Assembly (NCBI GenBank): GCA_964528535.1 | Contig: CAZGSQ010000002.1 | Span: 1 to 64,000, forward strand | DNA length: 64,000 nt | From: CAINVV01 sp964528535 | GTDB lineage: Bacteria > Bacteroidota > Bacteroidia > Bacteroidales > Prolixibacteraceae | Direction: 5' to 3' | Shown here: positions 53,498 through 62,283 of the stretch, in pieces | How positions within the stretch are numbered: the first letter of the stretch is position 1 | How the letters are laid out: the number at the start of each line of letters is the position of its first letter | The notes under the pieces: generated by a model | The model's database searches: none | Seen by the model: the letters and a program-made list of their open reading frames with translations, nothing else | What the model was told of the DNA's origin: nothing | Made by a program: the position numbers and the translations under genes

Positions 53498-53956
53498 ATG
53501 GCACCAATATTTAATTCAACGTTTCAGAAATTTGAAGAATTGAAGTCACAAGGATCTTCATTTCATCAATTGCTAATGATGACATCTGAATTGTTGCGAA
53601 ATGAAATCCCTCATTATGATTGGGTGGGGTTCTATACATTGGATTCAGCGAATCAAATTTTAGTCTTAGGTCCTTTTTCTGGAAAACCGACTGAACATAC
53701 TCATATTCCAGTTGGAAAAGGTATTTGTGGCCAGGTGGCTGAAAATAACGCAACTTTTATTGTTCAAGATGTTAGTCAACAAGATAACTATCTGTCTTGT
53801 AGCATGGATGTTCAAAGTGAGATAGTGGTACCAATTATGAAAAACAATAAATTTGTTGCAGAAATTGATATTGATTCGCATGCCTATTCGCCATTTTCTT
53901 CAGATGATGAATACTTTTTGACAGCAATCGCTTTCGAACTTTCAGACTATTTTTAA
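53498..53956 (+). CDS. GAF domain protein, free methionine-(R)-sulfoxide reductase-like
   Basis: A single GAF domain of the fRMsr/YebR family, which reduces free Met-R-sulfoxide. It has WVGFYTLD, LVLGPFSGK, IPVGKGICGQVA (the Cys94 equivalent) and YLSCSMD with SEIVVPI (the catalytic Cys118 equivalent). The third cysteine (Cys84 of E. coli, in a GK-x3-C segment) is missing; the segment here is GKPTEHTHIP. I use the ATG at 53498 (152 residues), 7 bp after pyrI and matching family length; the frame opens at 53450, overlapping pyrI. The stop overlaps that of the convergent DUF4293 gene by 3 bases. Confidence 0.82.
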   Translation: MAPIFNSTFQKFEELKSQGSSFHQLLMMTSELLRNEIPHYDWVGFYTLDSANQILVLGPFSGKPTEHTHIPVGKGICGQVAENNATFIVQDVSQQDNYLSCSMDVQSEIVVPIMKNNKFVAEIDIDSHAYSPFSSDDEYFLTAIAFELSDYF

Positions 53957-54417
53957 CGAATTCTGTCAATAGATTTAACCAAATCTTCATCTTTTTTAAT
54001 TCCTCTCATCGCCAGGTATATCAGAATCATGGCTATTAATGGAAAAGTGAAAGTTGGTTGCATTGAATAACTTCCCCCAAGAAGACCTCTTATTTTCCAA
54101 ATGTCGAAATACATCATGCTGGTTAAACCTAATAGTAGCATCACAGTCAAATTGGAGAATATCAATTGCCGCTTCCTATTTCTGTATTGGAAGATTATCA
54201 GGTTTATCATTAACAAAATCACCGAGGAAAGGAGAAGAACAAGCCAGAATTCCTGGGTCTTTTCAACTTCCAACGAATCAGTTGACTTTAAACCCGATAA
54301 ATACAACCAGTACATATTTTTATCTTTGCCTATAAATTCTGCAATTGGGAAAAAAAATAGGGATGCAATCAAGAGATCTGCAAGTAAGAGATAAAGCGTT
54401 TGGATTCTTTGTATCAT
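53953..54417 (-). CDS. DUF4293 family membrane protein
   Basis: A 154-residue integral membrane protein of unknown function. It starts MIQRIQTLYLLLADLLIASLF and has four predicted transmembrane helices (about residues 7-27, 50-72, 82-98 and 115-135) separated by short loops; the family is typical of Bacteroidota. The ATG at 54417 fits the family start better than the frame start at 54438. It is divergent from the nucleoside phosphorylase gene and overlaps the end of the GAF gene. Confidence 0.8.
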   Translation of the reverse strand: MIQRIQTLYLLLADLLIASLFFFPIAEFIGKDKNMYWLYLSGLKSTDSLEVEKTQEFWLVLLLSSVILLMINLIIFQYRNRKRQLIFSNLTVMLLLGLTSMMYFDIWKIRGLLGGSYSMQPTFTFPLIAMILIYLAMRGIKKDEDLVKSIDRIR

Positions 54418-54435
54418 GATCAATTTTATATGTGA

Positions 54436-54443
54436 CAAAAGTA
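54436..54443 (-). promoter_or_regulatory. Possible -7 element for the DUF4293 gene
   Basis: Minus-strand TACTTTTG fits TAnnTTTG, 18 bp upstream of the ATG at 54417. No clear -33 box. Confidence 0.4.
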
Positions 54444-54472
54444 AAAAATTTCAGGATCATCTTACTTTTATT

Positions 54473-54480
54473 TAACTTTG
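54473..54480 (+). promoter_or_regulatory. Possible -7 element for the nucleoside phosphorylase gene
   Basis: TAACTTTG fits TAnnTTTG and ends 21 bp before the ATG at 54502. It overlaps the alternative TTG start at 54478, which argues for the ATG. Confidence 0.5.
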
Positions 54481-54501
54481 AACTACACCAATTCTATTAT
54501 T

Positions 54502-55371
54502 ATGAGAGTTATCGAGCCTTCTGAATTAATTATTAATCCTGATGGATCAATTTTCCATCTTCATATTTTACCTGAACAACTGGCTGATAATATAATACTT
54601 GTCGGAGACCCTGGTAGGGTGAAAATGATTTCAGATTTTTTTGACAGCATAGAATCCCAAACCGAAAACCGTGAATTCGTATCAGCAACTGGATTATTTC
54701 GATCAAAGCGAATCACCGTACTTTCAACAGGAATTGGTACAGATAACATTGATATCGTTGTCAATGAGTTGGATGCCTTAGCCAACATAGATTTGAAAAC
54801 CAGAAGTGTAAAAGACAACCCAAGGTCTCTAAATATTATTCGGATTGGAACCTCCGGTGGATTACAAGGAGACATACCTGTTGATGCATTTTTGGCATCC
54901 AGAAAGGCAATCGGATTTGATGGCCTGCTCAATTTTTATGAACGCCGGAATGAGGTGGCTGACCTACCATTTGAAAAGGCTTTTAAGGCTCATGTTCAAT
55001 GGAATACTCTTCTTCCTTCACCTTATGTGGTGGAATCAGATATTGAATTGTATGATAGAATCGTTGATAAGGATTTTACTTCTGGAGTTACAATTTCAGC
55101 GCCAGGATTTTATGGTCCACAAGGACGTGAGCTAAGATTGAAGATCGTGGATAAATTTATCAATGATAAAATTGAGACCTTTAGATTTAACAATCAAAGG
55201 ATTACAAATTATGAAATGGAATGCTCCGCAATTTATGGATTAAGCAAACTATTAGGACACAAAGCATTAACAGTTTGTATTGTTATTGCCAACAGGGTTT
55301 CGAAAAAGGCGAATGAAAATTACAAACCTGTCATGGCAAAATTGGTTCAAATAATTCTCGAACGAATCTAA
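54502..55371 (+). CDS. Nucleoside phosphorylase (uridine phosphorylase-like)
   Basis: Phosphorolytic enzyme of the PNP/UDP family for nucleoside salvage. Signatures are NIILVGDPGRVKMISDFFD (phosphate binding), STGIGTDNIDIVVNEL, IRIGTSGGLQGDIPVDAFLA and NYEMECSAIYGLSKLLGHKA, where the Met-Glu pair contacts the ribose. The ATG at 54502 gives 289 residues, a normal size. Base specificity (uridine, purine or methylthioadenosine) cannot be told. The next gene starts 1 bp after its stop, so they are coupled. Confidence 0.88.
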   Translation: MRVIEPSELIINPDGSIFHLHILPEQLADNIILVGDPGRVKMISDFFDSIESQTENREFVSATGLFRSKRITVLSTGIGTDNIDIVVNELDALANIDLKTRSVKDNPRSLNIIRIGTSGGLQGDIPVDAFLASRKAIGFDGLLNFYERRNEVADLPFEKAFKAHVQWNTLLPSPYVVESDIELYDRIVDKDFTSGVTISAPGFYGPQGRELRLKIVDKFINDKIETFRFNNQRITNYEMECSAIYGLSKLLGHKALTVCIVIANRVSKKANENYKPVMAKLVQIILERI

Positions 55372-55372
55372 A

Positions 55373-56248
55373 ATGTCACTTCACATTCCCACCATCGAAG
55401 CCCTCCTAACACTTCTGGATGATCAGGATCAAGTCGTTTATGTACCGGTCAAAGAGAAGCTGATTTCTTTTGGTTCGACTGTGTTACCTCGTCTGGAGGA
55501 AGCGCTCTTTTTTGCAAAATCATCTGATCATGCAAAAAAAATTGAGGAAATCATTGCTCATTTGAAAAAGGAGATCATTTTGCAGGAGATGAATAAATGG
55601 ATCAACAATGAAAGCAGAACCCTATTGGAGGGTTGGCTATTGATCTCCTCTATTCATCACCCAAATATTTCAAAAGAAAAAATTGAAGGAGGCATCTACA
55701 AGATCTATAGGGACGCATGGCTGGAAATAACAGAGTCGATGACTTCCTTGGAAAAAGTAGCTGTTATAAATCATATCTTATTTAAAATCAATCACTTTGA
55801 TATTTCTGCTTCCGATGATCCAATTATTGAAAATATTGTATTGGACAAGCTATTGTTTTCAAAAAAAGGCGATGTCTATTCTTTGAGCATCTTGTATCTC
55901 ATCGTAGCCCGAAATTTGAATTTGAATCTTTTACCAATCATGTTGGCCAATAAATTATTACTCGTTTATGAAGATAAAATGGCAACTTCATTGGCATATG
56001 GATCATCATCTGATAAGTATCTGTTTTACATCAATGTAGGCCATATGGGTTCTATTATAAGTCCAAAAGAAGTTCAATTTTTGTATGATAAATCACAAAA
56101 ATATGGCAAAACTTTCACTCGCCAGGAGTCAGATTTTAGTCTTATAAAGAAACTTCTTAATCTGATGTATTTAATTTACACCAGTGAAAATGACAAAGAG
56201 AGATTGCTGCTAACAGAAGATGTTCTCGTCTTGATGGAAGGACATTGA
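55373..56248 (+). CDS. SirB1/transglutaminase-like family protein (divergent)
   Basis: A 291-residue protein without signal or membrane segments. An N-terminal helical part (about residues 1-75) precedes LEGWLLISSIHHPNISKEKI and a segment resembling SirB1-type Transglut_core2 domains: LDKLLFSKKGDVYSLSILYLIVARNLNLNL. The usual PGHFLV histidine motif is replaced by LANKLLLVYE, so catalysis is doubtful. It starts one base after the nucleoside phosphorylase stop and must be co-transcribed with it. Function unknown; the family call is moderate. Confidence 0.6.
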   Translation: MSLHIPTIEALLTLLDDQDQVVYVPVKEKLISFGSTVLPRLEEALFFAKSSDHAKKIEEIIAHLKKEIILQEMNKWINNESRTLLEGWLLISSIHHPNISKEKIEGGIYKIYRDAWLEITESMTSLEKVAVINHILFKINHFDISASDDPIIENIVLDKLLFSKKGDVYSLSILYLIVARNLNLNLLPIMLANKLLLVYEDKMATSLAYGSSSDKYLFYINVGHMGSIISPKEVQFLYDKSQKYGKTFTRQESDFSLIKKLLNLMYLIYTSENDKERLLLTEDVLVLMEGH

Positions 56249-56310
56249 TCGAGAGAGAAATTTTTTAAATACCTTCTTGTACAGTCTCTCAGATGTATGA
56301 AGAGCCTCTA

Positions 56311-57867
56311 TTATTTTGCATAATTGACGGCACGTGTCTCCCTTATCACTGTAATTTTTACCTGACCAGGGTAGGTCATTTCATCTTGAATCTTTTTGGC
56401 GATATCATACGAGAGACTTTCAGCCTCAGCATCTGTCATTTTATCACTTCCAACAATAACACGTAATTCACGACCTGCCTGAATGGCGTAGGTCTTGGTC
56501 ACGCCAGGATAGGAAAGTGCCATATTTTCAAGATCATTCAACCTTTTGATATATGATTCGACAGCTTCCCTTCTGGCCCCTGGGCGTGCTCCTGAAATTG
56601 CATCGCATGCTTGAACGAGTGGTGCCAGCAGAGTTTCCATTTCAACTTCTTCGTGATGAGATCCGATGGCATTGCAAATATCCGGTTTCTCTTTGTACTT
56701 CTCTGCAAGTTTCATACCAAGCACTGCATGAGGTAATTCAGGTTCATCGTCCGGAACTTTACCAATATCGTGAAGTAGTCCGGCACGCTTCGCCTTTTTG
56801 GGATTTAAGCCAAGTTCTGCGGCCATAATGGCACAAAGGTTGGCTGTTTCACGAGAATGTTGCAAAAGGTTTTGGCCATATGAAGAACGGTATTTCATTT
56901 TTCCAATCAGCCTAATTAACTCGGGATGCATTCCATGAATACCTAAGTCTATGGTTGTCCGCTTCCCTGTTTCGATGATCTCTTCTTCTACCTGTTTTTT
57001 TACTTTGTTCACCACTTCTTCTATTCTTGCAGGGTGAATTCGTCCGTCTGTGACCAATTGGTGCAAAGCCAGTCTGGCGATTTCCCGTCTCACAGGATCA
57101 AATCCGGAAAGGACAATTGCTTCAGGTGTATCATCTACAATTATTTCAACGCCTGTGGCAGCTTCTAATGCCCTGATATTCCTGCCTTCACGACCAATGA
57201 TCCGACCTTTGATCTCATCACTCTCAATGTGAAAAACAGTTACTGCATTTTCAATGGCAGTCTCTGAAGCAACACGTTGAATTGATTTTACAATAATTTT
57301 CTTGGCCTCTTTGTTGGCATTCATCTTTGCCTCGTCCATTATCTCTTGAATGTAAGACATTGCCTCCGTCTTCGCTTCATTTTTTAATGAATCAATCAAT
57401 TGTGTTTTTGCCTCGTCAGCCGAAATTCCAGAAACAGATTCTAACTGTTCGATCTGTTTCTTGTGCATCCGCTCAAGATCTTCGTTTTTCTGTTCAATTA
57501 ATTCTAATTGCGCTGTAAGATTTTCCTTCAAAGAATCAGCTTCCTGTTTTGCAATCTCTGATTCCTTTATTTTCCTGAGCAATTCTTCTTTTCGTTGTAA
57601 GTGAATAGCCTCTCTTTGCTTCAACTTATTCTCCGCTCCAACAATGCGCTGATTACGTTCATTGATATACAACTCATGATCAGCTTTCAGTTGAATAAAC
57701 TTTTCTTTAGCCTGAATAGCTTTTTTTTCTTTAATAATTTCTGACTGAACTTCGGCTTCTTTTATCAAATTACTGCTTTTGGCATGAAGCAGAAAATCCC
57801 ATAAGAAATAAGATCCGGCTCCTCCAGCTAAAATTGCTACCAAACCTACTATTAGTGTTGTGACCAT
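56311..57867 (-). CDS. rny: Ribonuclease Y
   Basis: Membrane-anchored endoribonuclease that starts mRNA decay. The N-terminal transmembrane helix (LIVGLVAILAGGAGSYFLWD) is followed by a long coiled coil (about residues 35-200), a KH domain with GRIIGREGRNIRALEAATGV, and an HD domain with LLQHSRETANLCAIMA and RAGLLHDIGKVPDD. Length 518 residues, normal. It lies downstream of zapA on the same strand, 108 bp apart, an arrangement I associate with Bacteroidota. Confidence 0.95.
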   Translation of the reverse strand: MVTTLIVGLVAILAGGAGSYFLWDFLLHAKSSNLIKEAEVQSEIIKEKKAIQAKEKFIQLKADHELYINERNQRIVGAENKLKQREAIHLQRKEELLRKIKESEIAKQEADSLKENLTAQLELIEQKNEDLERMHKKQIEQLESVSGISADEAKTQLIDSLKNEAKTEAMSYIQEIMDEAKMNANKEAKKIIVKSIQRVASETAIENAVTVFHIESDEIKGRIIGREGRNIRALEAATGVEIIVDDTPEAIVLSGFDPVRREIARLALHQLVTDGRIHPARIEEVVNKVKKQVEEEIIETGKRTTIDLGIHGMHPELIRLIGKMKYRSSYGQNLLQHSRETANLCAIMAAELGLNPKKAKRAGLLHDIGKVPDDEPELPHAVLGMKLAEKYKEKPDICNAIGSHHEEVEMETLLAPLVQACDAISGARPGARREAVESYIKRLNDLENMALSYPGVTKTYAIQAGRELRVIVGSDKMTDAEAESLSYDIAKKIQDEMTYPGQVKITVIRETRAVNYAK

Positions 57868-57975
57868 ATTAAAAATTTATTATATTAAAAAAAATACCGC
57901 AATCCGAAACTTTTTCATTGGTCATAAACCAATTAAAAAGAATAAGATGCGGCAAAATATATTGACTAAAATAAC

Positions 57976-58269
57976 CTATATCTCTTTCTCGATGTACTCT
58001 GCTAAAAAGTCGTTCAAGTGTTCCAGTTCTTCAACAAGCGGCGAATACTCCACCTGCTTCTCGCTGTCAAACTTTTGGATCACAAATTGCAAAGTTGCCA
58101 TCGCAAGACAATCCTGAATGTCTTTAGATGCATATCTTTGTTTGTACTGAACTACTTTGTCGTTGATAATCTTCGCTGCCTTCCTAATGTTTTCCTCTTC
58201 ATTTCTATCTATTCGAAGTGGATACAACCGATCGGCTATATTGACATTTATCGAAAGTTTATCATCCAT
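57976..58269 (-). CDS. zapA: Cell division protein ZapA
   Basis: Small FtsZ-associated protein that bundles protofilaments at the Z ring. It shows the ZapA N-terminal fold (KLSINVNIADRLYPLRIDRN, EEENIRKAAKIINDKVVQY) and a C-terminal helix for coiled-coil tetramerisation. Length 97 residues, the usual size. It starts 10 bp after a coiled-coil gene and precedes rny. Confidence 0.9.
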   Translation of the reverse strand: MDDKLSINVNIADRLYPLRIDRNEEENIRKAAKIINDKVVQYKQRYASKDIQDCLAMATLQFVIQKFDSEKQVEYSPLVEELEHLNDFLAEYIEKEI

Positions 58270-58279
58270 AGCAGGCGGA

Positions 58280-58573
58280 TTACTTATTTAAAAGTGAAAT
58301 ACATTTATCAATCTCCCGCACCAATCTATTTATCTTAATTTTAGCTTCGTGTGAACCATCATCCACACCTGCCAAAGATTTCGCAAATTTTAAATCCTCA
58401 TTCTTTTTTGACAGATCCTGATTCGATATGGTTAATAAATTCACCTGCTCCTTCAGTCTCTTCTTCTCTTCGAGTTGTACCAATCGATCGGTATTCATCT
58501 TTTGATGCATACCGATCATCTTGTCGAGATTTTCTTTAAATTCTCGTAATAAAAGAGTTTCCCGCTCTGTCAT
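58280..58573 (-). CDS. Small coiled-coil protein upstream of zapA
   Basis: A 97-residue, highly charged protein that is almost all helix; heptad-like patterns run through residues 5-65 (LLLREFKENLDKMIGMHQKM; RLKEQVNLLTISNQDLSKKN). There is no signal or membrane segment. It is the first gene of the zapA unit. The size, shape and partner gene suggest a ZapB-like or other Z-ring helper, but I see no sequence proof. The ATG at 58573 is chosen over a TTG at 58579 because of the nearby promoter. Confidence 0.75.
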   Translation of the reverse strand: MTERETLLLREFKENLDKMIGMHQKMNTDRLVQLEEKKRLKEQVNLLTISNQDLSKKNEDLKFAKSLAGVDDGSHEAKIKINRLVREIDKCISLLNK

Positions 58574-58591
58574 ATTCAAGGATTACTGTTA

Positions 58592-58622
58592 CAAAGTTAA
58601 CATTAAAATCAATATACCCAAA
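58592..58622 (-). promoter_or_regulatory. Predicted promoter of the coiled-coil/zapA operon
   Basis: Minus strand: TTTG (58619-58622), exactly 19 bp, TAACTTTG (58592-58599), a perfect match to TTTG-N19-TAnnTTTG. The ATG at 58573 lies 18 bp downstream, implying a very short leader. Confidence 0.75.
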
Positions 58623-58693
58623 TATTAGCCCTTCCAAATATCTGTGAATGCTTCAAAGATTATTACTTTAGCCACACTGAAACAGGAGCAATC

Positions 58694-60412
58694 ATGATCA
58701 AAAAAACGTTTGTTTTCATCATCCTTCTTGTCCATCTACAACCGCTTCAAGGCCAATTTAATGGTAAGTTATCTTATCTCCCTCCCTTGAAAGGACCCTT
58801 TTCCTTTTCAGGAGGTTTTGGTGAATTGCGCCTAAATCATTTTCATACAGGATTAGATTTTCGAACAGCTGGTCAAATCGGTATTCCTGTTCTTGCCGCA
58901 AAAAGCGGAACCATTGTTCGTGTAACTGTCTCACCATCGGGATATGGCCATGCTCTTTATCTTCGACATTCAGATGGTAATACAACTGTATATGGTCATC
59001 TGTCGCGTTTTCACCCAAAAATTGAAGAGTATGTTAAATCAGAAGAATATCGCCTCAAGAATTTCGCTGTTGATCTAAATATCTCAACCGACAAATTTTC
59101 TTTTGAAAAAGGTGACACAATTGCATGGTCAGGTAATACAGGCAGTTCAGGTGGTCCACATCTTCATTTCGAAATAAGAAATTCAGAGTCAGAAAGGCCA
59201 CAAAACCCCCTTTTTTACTTAACAAGCATACAGGATAATAGTTCCCCACGTATCACCTCACTATTTTTGTACCCTTTATCTGTTGCGAGTCATGTCAATA
59301 AAAGCAGAAACAAACAGAAGTTCGAGACGCAGTGCTCCAAAAGAAATTCAACACTAAGAATTCAAACACTGCCTGAAGTTTTTGGAGAAATAGGCATAGG
59401 AATTCAAACAGAAGATGATTTTAATGGAATTGGACTGAAATGCGGCATTTATTCGGCTGAATTATTTGTTGATCAGGAATTTGTTTTCTCATTTAAAATG
59501 GATCATCTGGCATTTGATCAGGGAAGATATGTAAATAGCCACATCGACTTTGAGGATCTGGTGAAGAACAGACGATGGATTCATCGGCTGTTTCTTCAAC
59601 CTGGTAACAAAATGGATATTTACTCCACTAATTCAGACAAAGGAATACTTCATTTGACGGACGGAAAAATTCATCAGGTAAAGATTGTTGTAGCGGATGC
59701 TTTCAATAATACTAATGTTCTATCATTTAAGCTATTGTCGAAAAAAGAAATTCTCCCTACCCCTCATCAAGTAAGTTATACGAAACATTTTGATTTTAAT
59801 CAATCAAATGGATTTGAAAATTCAGAACTAAAAATTGGACTTCCAGCAGAATCATTGTATGACAACTTAAATTTTGAATATCTTGGTGAGACGGCGAAAA
59901 GTTCATACTTTTCCCAGATACATCATATTCACAATCAATTTGTTCCATTGCATAAAGCTTATTTTCTGGCCATTAAAACTCATTCTATTCCCTACAAATA
60001 CCAGTCAAAAGCACTGATTGTGAAAATAGAATCTTCTGGGAGGTTAAATTCAGTTGGAGGAGATTACAAAGAAAAATGGATAACAGCCTATCCACGTGCA
60101 TTTGGAAATTTTGCAGTTGTATTGGATACCATTCCACCTGTAATCAAAGCGCTAAGCATCAAGGAAAACAAGATTCTCATCAACAAGAGTAAAATTGAAT
60201 TCAAAATCACTGACAATCTTTCGGGAATTGGGAGCTATAGAGGAGAAATTGATGGATCTTGGGTCTTGTTTGAGTACGATGCAAAAACGAATACTATTTT
60301 CTATTTACTTGATAAACAAAGAATCACGATGAATAAAACCCACAATCTGGTTCTATCAGTGGATGATGAAAGAAACAACAGGACTGAATACAAGGCGAAT
60401 TTTTACTTGTGA
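58694..60412 (+). CDS. M23 family metallopeptidase
   Basis: Exported peptidoglycan endopeptidase of LytM type. A signal peptide (residues 1 to about 21, ending LQGQF) is followed early by the M23 domain with zinc ligands in LNHFHTGLDFRT and HLHFEIRNS, plus SGYGHALYLRHSDGNTTVYG (about residues 50-170). The remaining ~400 residues are extracytoplasmic beta-rich sequence of unknown fold. This M23-first layout with a long tail (572 residues) is common in Bacteroidota. It is divergent from the zapA operon, which fits a role in cell-wall remodelling. Confidence 0.88.
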   Translation: MIKKTFVFIILLVHLQPLQGQFNGKLSYLPPLKGPFSFSGGFGELRLNHFHTGLDFRTAGQIGIPVLAAKSGTIVRVTVSPSGYGHALYLRHSDGNTTVYGHLSRFHPKIEEYVKSEEYRLKNFAVDLNISTDKFSFEKGDTIAWSGNTGSSGGPHLHFEIRNSESERPQNPLFYLTSIQDNSSPRITSLFLYPLSVASHVNKSRNKQKFETQCSKRNSTLRIQTLPEVFGEIGIGIQTEDDFNGIGLKCGIYSAELFVDQEFVFSFKMDHLAFDQGRYVNSHIDFEDLVKNRRWIHRLFLQPGNKMDIYSTNSDKGILHLTDGKIHQVKIVVADAFNNTNVLSFKLLSKKEILPTPHQVSYTKHFDFNQSNGFENSELKIGLPAESLYDNLNFEYLGETAKSSYFSQIHHIHNQFVPLHKAYFLAIKTHSIPYKYQSKALIVKIESSGRLNSVGGDYKEKWITAYPRAFGNFAVVLDTIPPVIKALSIKENKILINKSKIEFKITDNLSGIGSYRGEIDGSWVLFEYDAKTNTIFYLLDKQRITMNKTHNLVLSVDDERNNRTEYKANFYL

Positions 60413-60491
60413 ATTGGTTCCAGTTTTAACAAAATTCTTAAGAAAAATGCTTTTAGTAAATTTGTCAACACATTTACAAGATCAAAATTCC

Positions 60492-60499
60492 TATTTTTG
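60492..60499 (+). promoter_or_regulatory. Possible -7 element for the C69 dipeptidase gene
   Basis: TATTTTTG fits TAnnTTTG; the leader to the ATG at 60607 would be about 100 nt. No good -33 box. Confidence 0.35.
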
Positions 60500-60564
60500 T
60501 TGAAAATGAAGAAATCATTTGAGGGATAGAAGAGGTCTTATCAAGATCATTGTTGTGCTTTCAC

Positions 60565-60586
60565 ATTGGCAGTCATTTCTGCCAAT
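60565..60586 (+). repeat. Leader hairpin before the C69 dipeptidase gene
   Basis: Perfect 8-bp arms ATTGGCAG / CTGCCAAT (60565-60572, 60579-60586) around TCATTT, ending 20 bp before the start codon. It could influence translation; there is no T-run after it. Confidence 0.5.
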
Positions 60587-60606
60587 ATTAATCAATAATT
60601 CAAATT

Positions 60607-62283
60607 ATGAACAGAATTTGTTTAGCTTTTGTGCTAATAATTGGCACCATTCAAATCAACCAGACCACTGCTTGTACAAATTTTCTTATAACAAAAGGAG
60701 CTACAATCAGCGGAACCCCGATGATAACTTATGCAGCCGACTCACACACACTTTATGGAGAGTTATACTTCTGGCCTGCGGCAAACTACAAAGCTGGAAC
60801 CATGGTGGATGTTAATGAATGGGATACGGGAAAATTTTTAGGAAAAATCCCACAAGTAGCACATACCTATCAGGTTGTTGGCAATATGAATGAACACCAG
60901 GTAGCTATAGGTGAAACTACATTTGGAGGAAGGAAAGAACTGGCATCGCAAACTGGCGCAATTGTGGATTATGGAAGTCTGATATACATGACTTTACAGC
61001 GCGCAAAAAGTGCCAGGGAGGCCATAGATGTCATGACTGGAATGGTTAAAGAATTTGGATATGCTTCCAGTGGAGAATCATTCTCAATTGCTGATTCTGA
61101 AGAGGTTTGGATTCTAGAAATGGTAGGCAAAGGTGAAGGACAGAAAGGCGCTGTTTGGGTGGCACTTAAAATTCCGGATGGCTACATTTCAGGGCACGCC
61201 AATCAGGCCAGAATTACACAATTTCCTTTGAATGATTCAAAAAATTGTCTTTACTCACCTGATGTAATCACTTTTGCAAAAGAAAAGGGTTGGTTCAAAG
61301 GAAAAGATAGTGAGTTTAGCTTCTCAGATACCTATGCTCCCGTCTTGTTTGGCGGTGCCCGTTTTTGTGATGCCCGTGTATGGGCCGGTTTCAATCAGGT
61401 TAACAAGCAAATGGGTCAATATGAAAATTATGCTTTGGGAAAAATAACTTATGACAAAAACAATTATGCTACAAATCGCATTCCACTTTGGATCAAGCCA
61501 GATGCTCTGCTTACGTTGCAGCAAGTATTTGGAATGATGCGCGATCATTATGAAGGTACCGCCCTGGATATGACAAAGGATCCAGGTGCAGGACCATTTG
61601 TTTTACCTTACAGATGGCGCCCAATGACCTGGAAAATTGATTCAGTAGCCTACTGTCACGAACGTGCAGTTTCAACACAACAAACAGGATTTTCATTCGT
61701 AGCACAGTGCCGCCCAACTCTTCCTGATCCAATTGGCGGTTTGCTTTGGTTTGGCGTCGATGACACTTATTCGACCTGCTATATGCCTGTATATTGCGGA
61801 ATTAATAAAATTCCCAATTCAATCAAGGTAGGTAATGGAGATTTTTTGACGTGGTCTGAAACTTCGGCATTCTGGATATTTAATACAGTGGCAAATTTCT
61901 GTTACCTCCGTTACAACGACATGATCAAAGATGTCAAAAAAGTACAATCCCGGAAGGAAAACGATTTTGTTACATCAGTTCAAGTTAATGATCAGAAGGC
62001 ACTTGAGCTTTGGAAAAGAGGAGACAAAGGTTCTGTTGTTAAAACACTTACAACTTTTACAGATACTCAGGTGGAAACGACTGTTAAAGATTGGAAGGAA
62101 TTGGGTCACTATTTAATCATTAAGTACAAGGATGGTAACGTGATGAATGAGAAAGACGGAAAATTTGAGCGAAATGAATCAGGAAAATTACCAGCCCAAC
62201 CATTACACCCTTCCTATCCTGATTCATGGTACCGTTTGATTATTGACAAGAACAAAGATCATTTTAAGGCAGCAGAGGAATGA
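60607..62283 (+). CDS. C69 family dipeptidase
   Basis: Ntn-hydrolase dipeptidase. A signal or propeptide (residues 1-22, ending TTA) runs straight into the nucleophile cysteine Cys23 in ACTNFLITKGATISG, which should become the new N-terminus. Other family segments are TYAADSHTLYGEL, QVAIGETTFGGRKEL and SFSIADSEEVWILEMVG. The 558-residue length is typical. The stop overlaps the next gene's ATG (ATGA), so the two are translationally coupled. Substrate specificity is unknown. Confidence 0.9.
   Translation: MNRICLAFVLIIGTIQINQTTACTNFLITKGATISGTPMITYAADSHTLYGELYFWPAANYKAGTMVDVNEWDTGKFLGKIPQVAHTYQVVGNMNEHQVAIGETTFGGRKELASQTGAIVDYGSLIYMTLQRAKSAREAIDVMTGMVKEFGYASSGESFSIADSEEVWILEMVGKGEGQKGAVWVALKIPDGYISGHANQARITQFPLNDSKNCLYSPDVITFAKEKGWFKGKDSEFSFSDTYAPVLFGGARFCDARVWAGFNQVNKQMGQYENYALGKITYDKNNYATNRIPLWIKPDALLTLQQVFGMMRDHYEGTALDMTKDPGAGPFVLPYRWRPMTWKIDSVAYCHERAVSTQQTGFSFVAQCRPTLPDPIGGLLWFGVDDTYSTCYMPVYCGINKIPNSIKVGNGDFLTWSETSAFWIFNTVANFCYLRYNDMIKDVKKVQSRKENDFVTSVQVNDQKALELWKRGDKGSVVKTLTTFTDTQVETTVKDWKELGHYLIIKYKDGNVMNEKDGKFERNESGKLPAQPLHPSYPDSWYRLIIDKNKDHFKAAEE

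Noticed and set aside
54561..54932. 123-codon open frame antisense to the nucleoside phosphorylase
   Set aside because: The plus-strand gene has clear family motifs across the same bases; no independent support.
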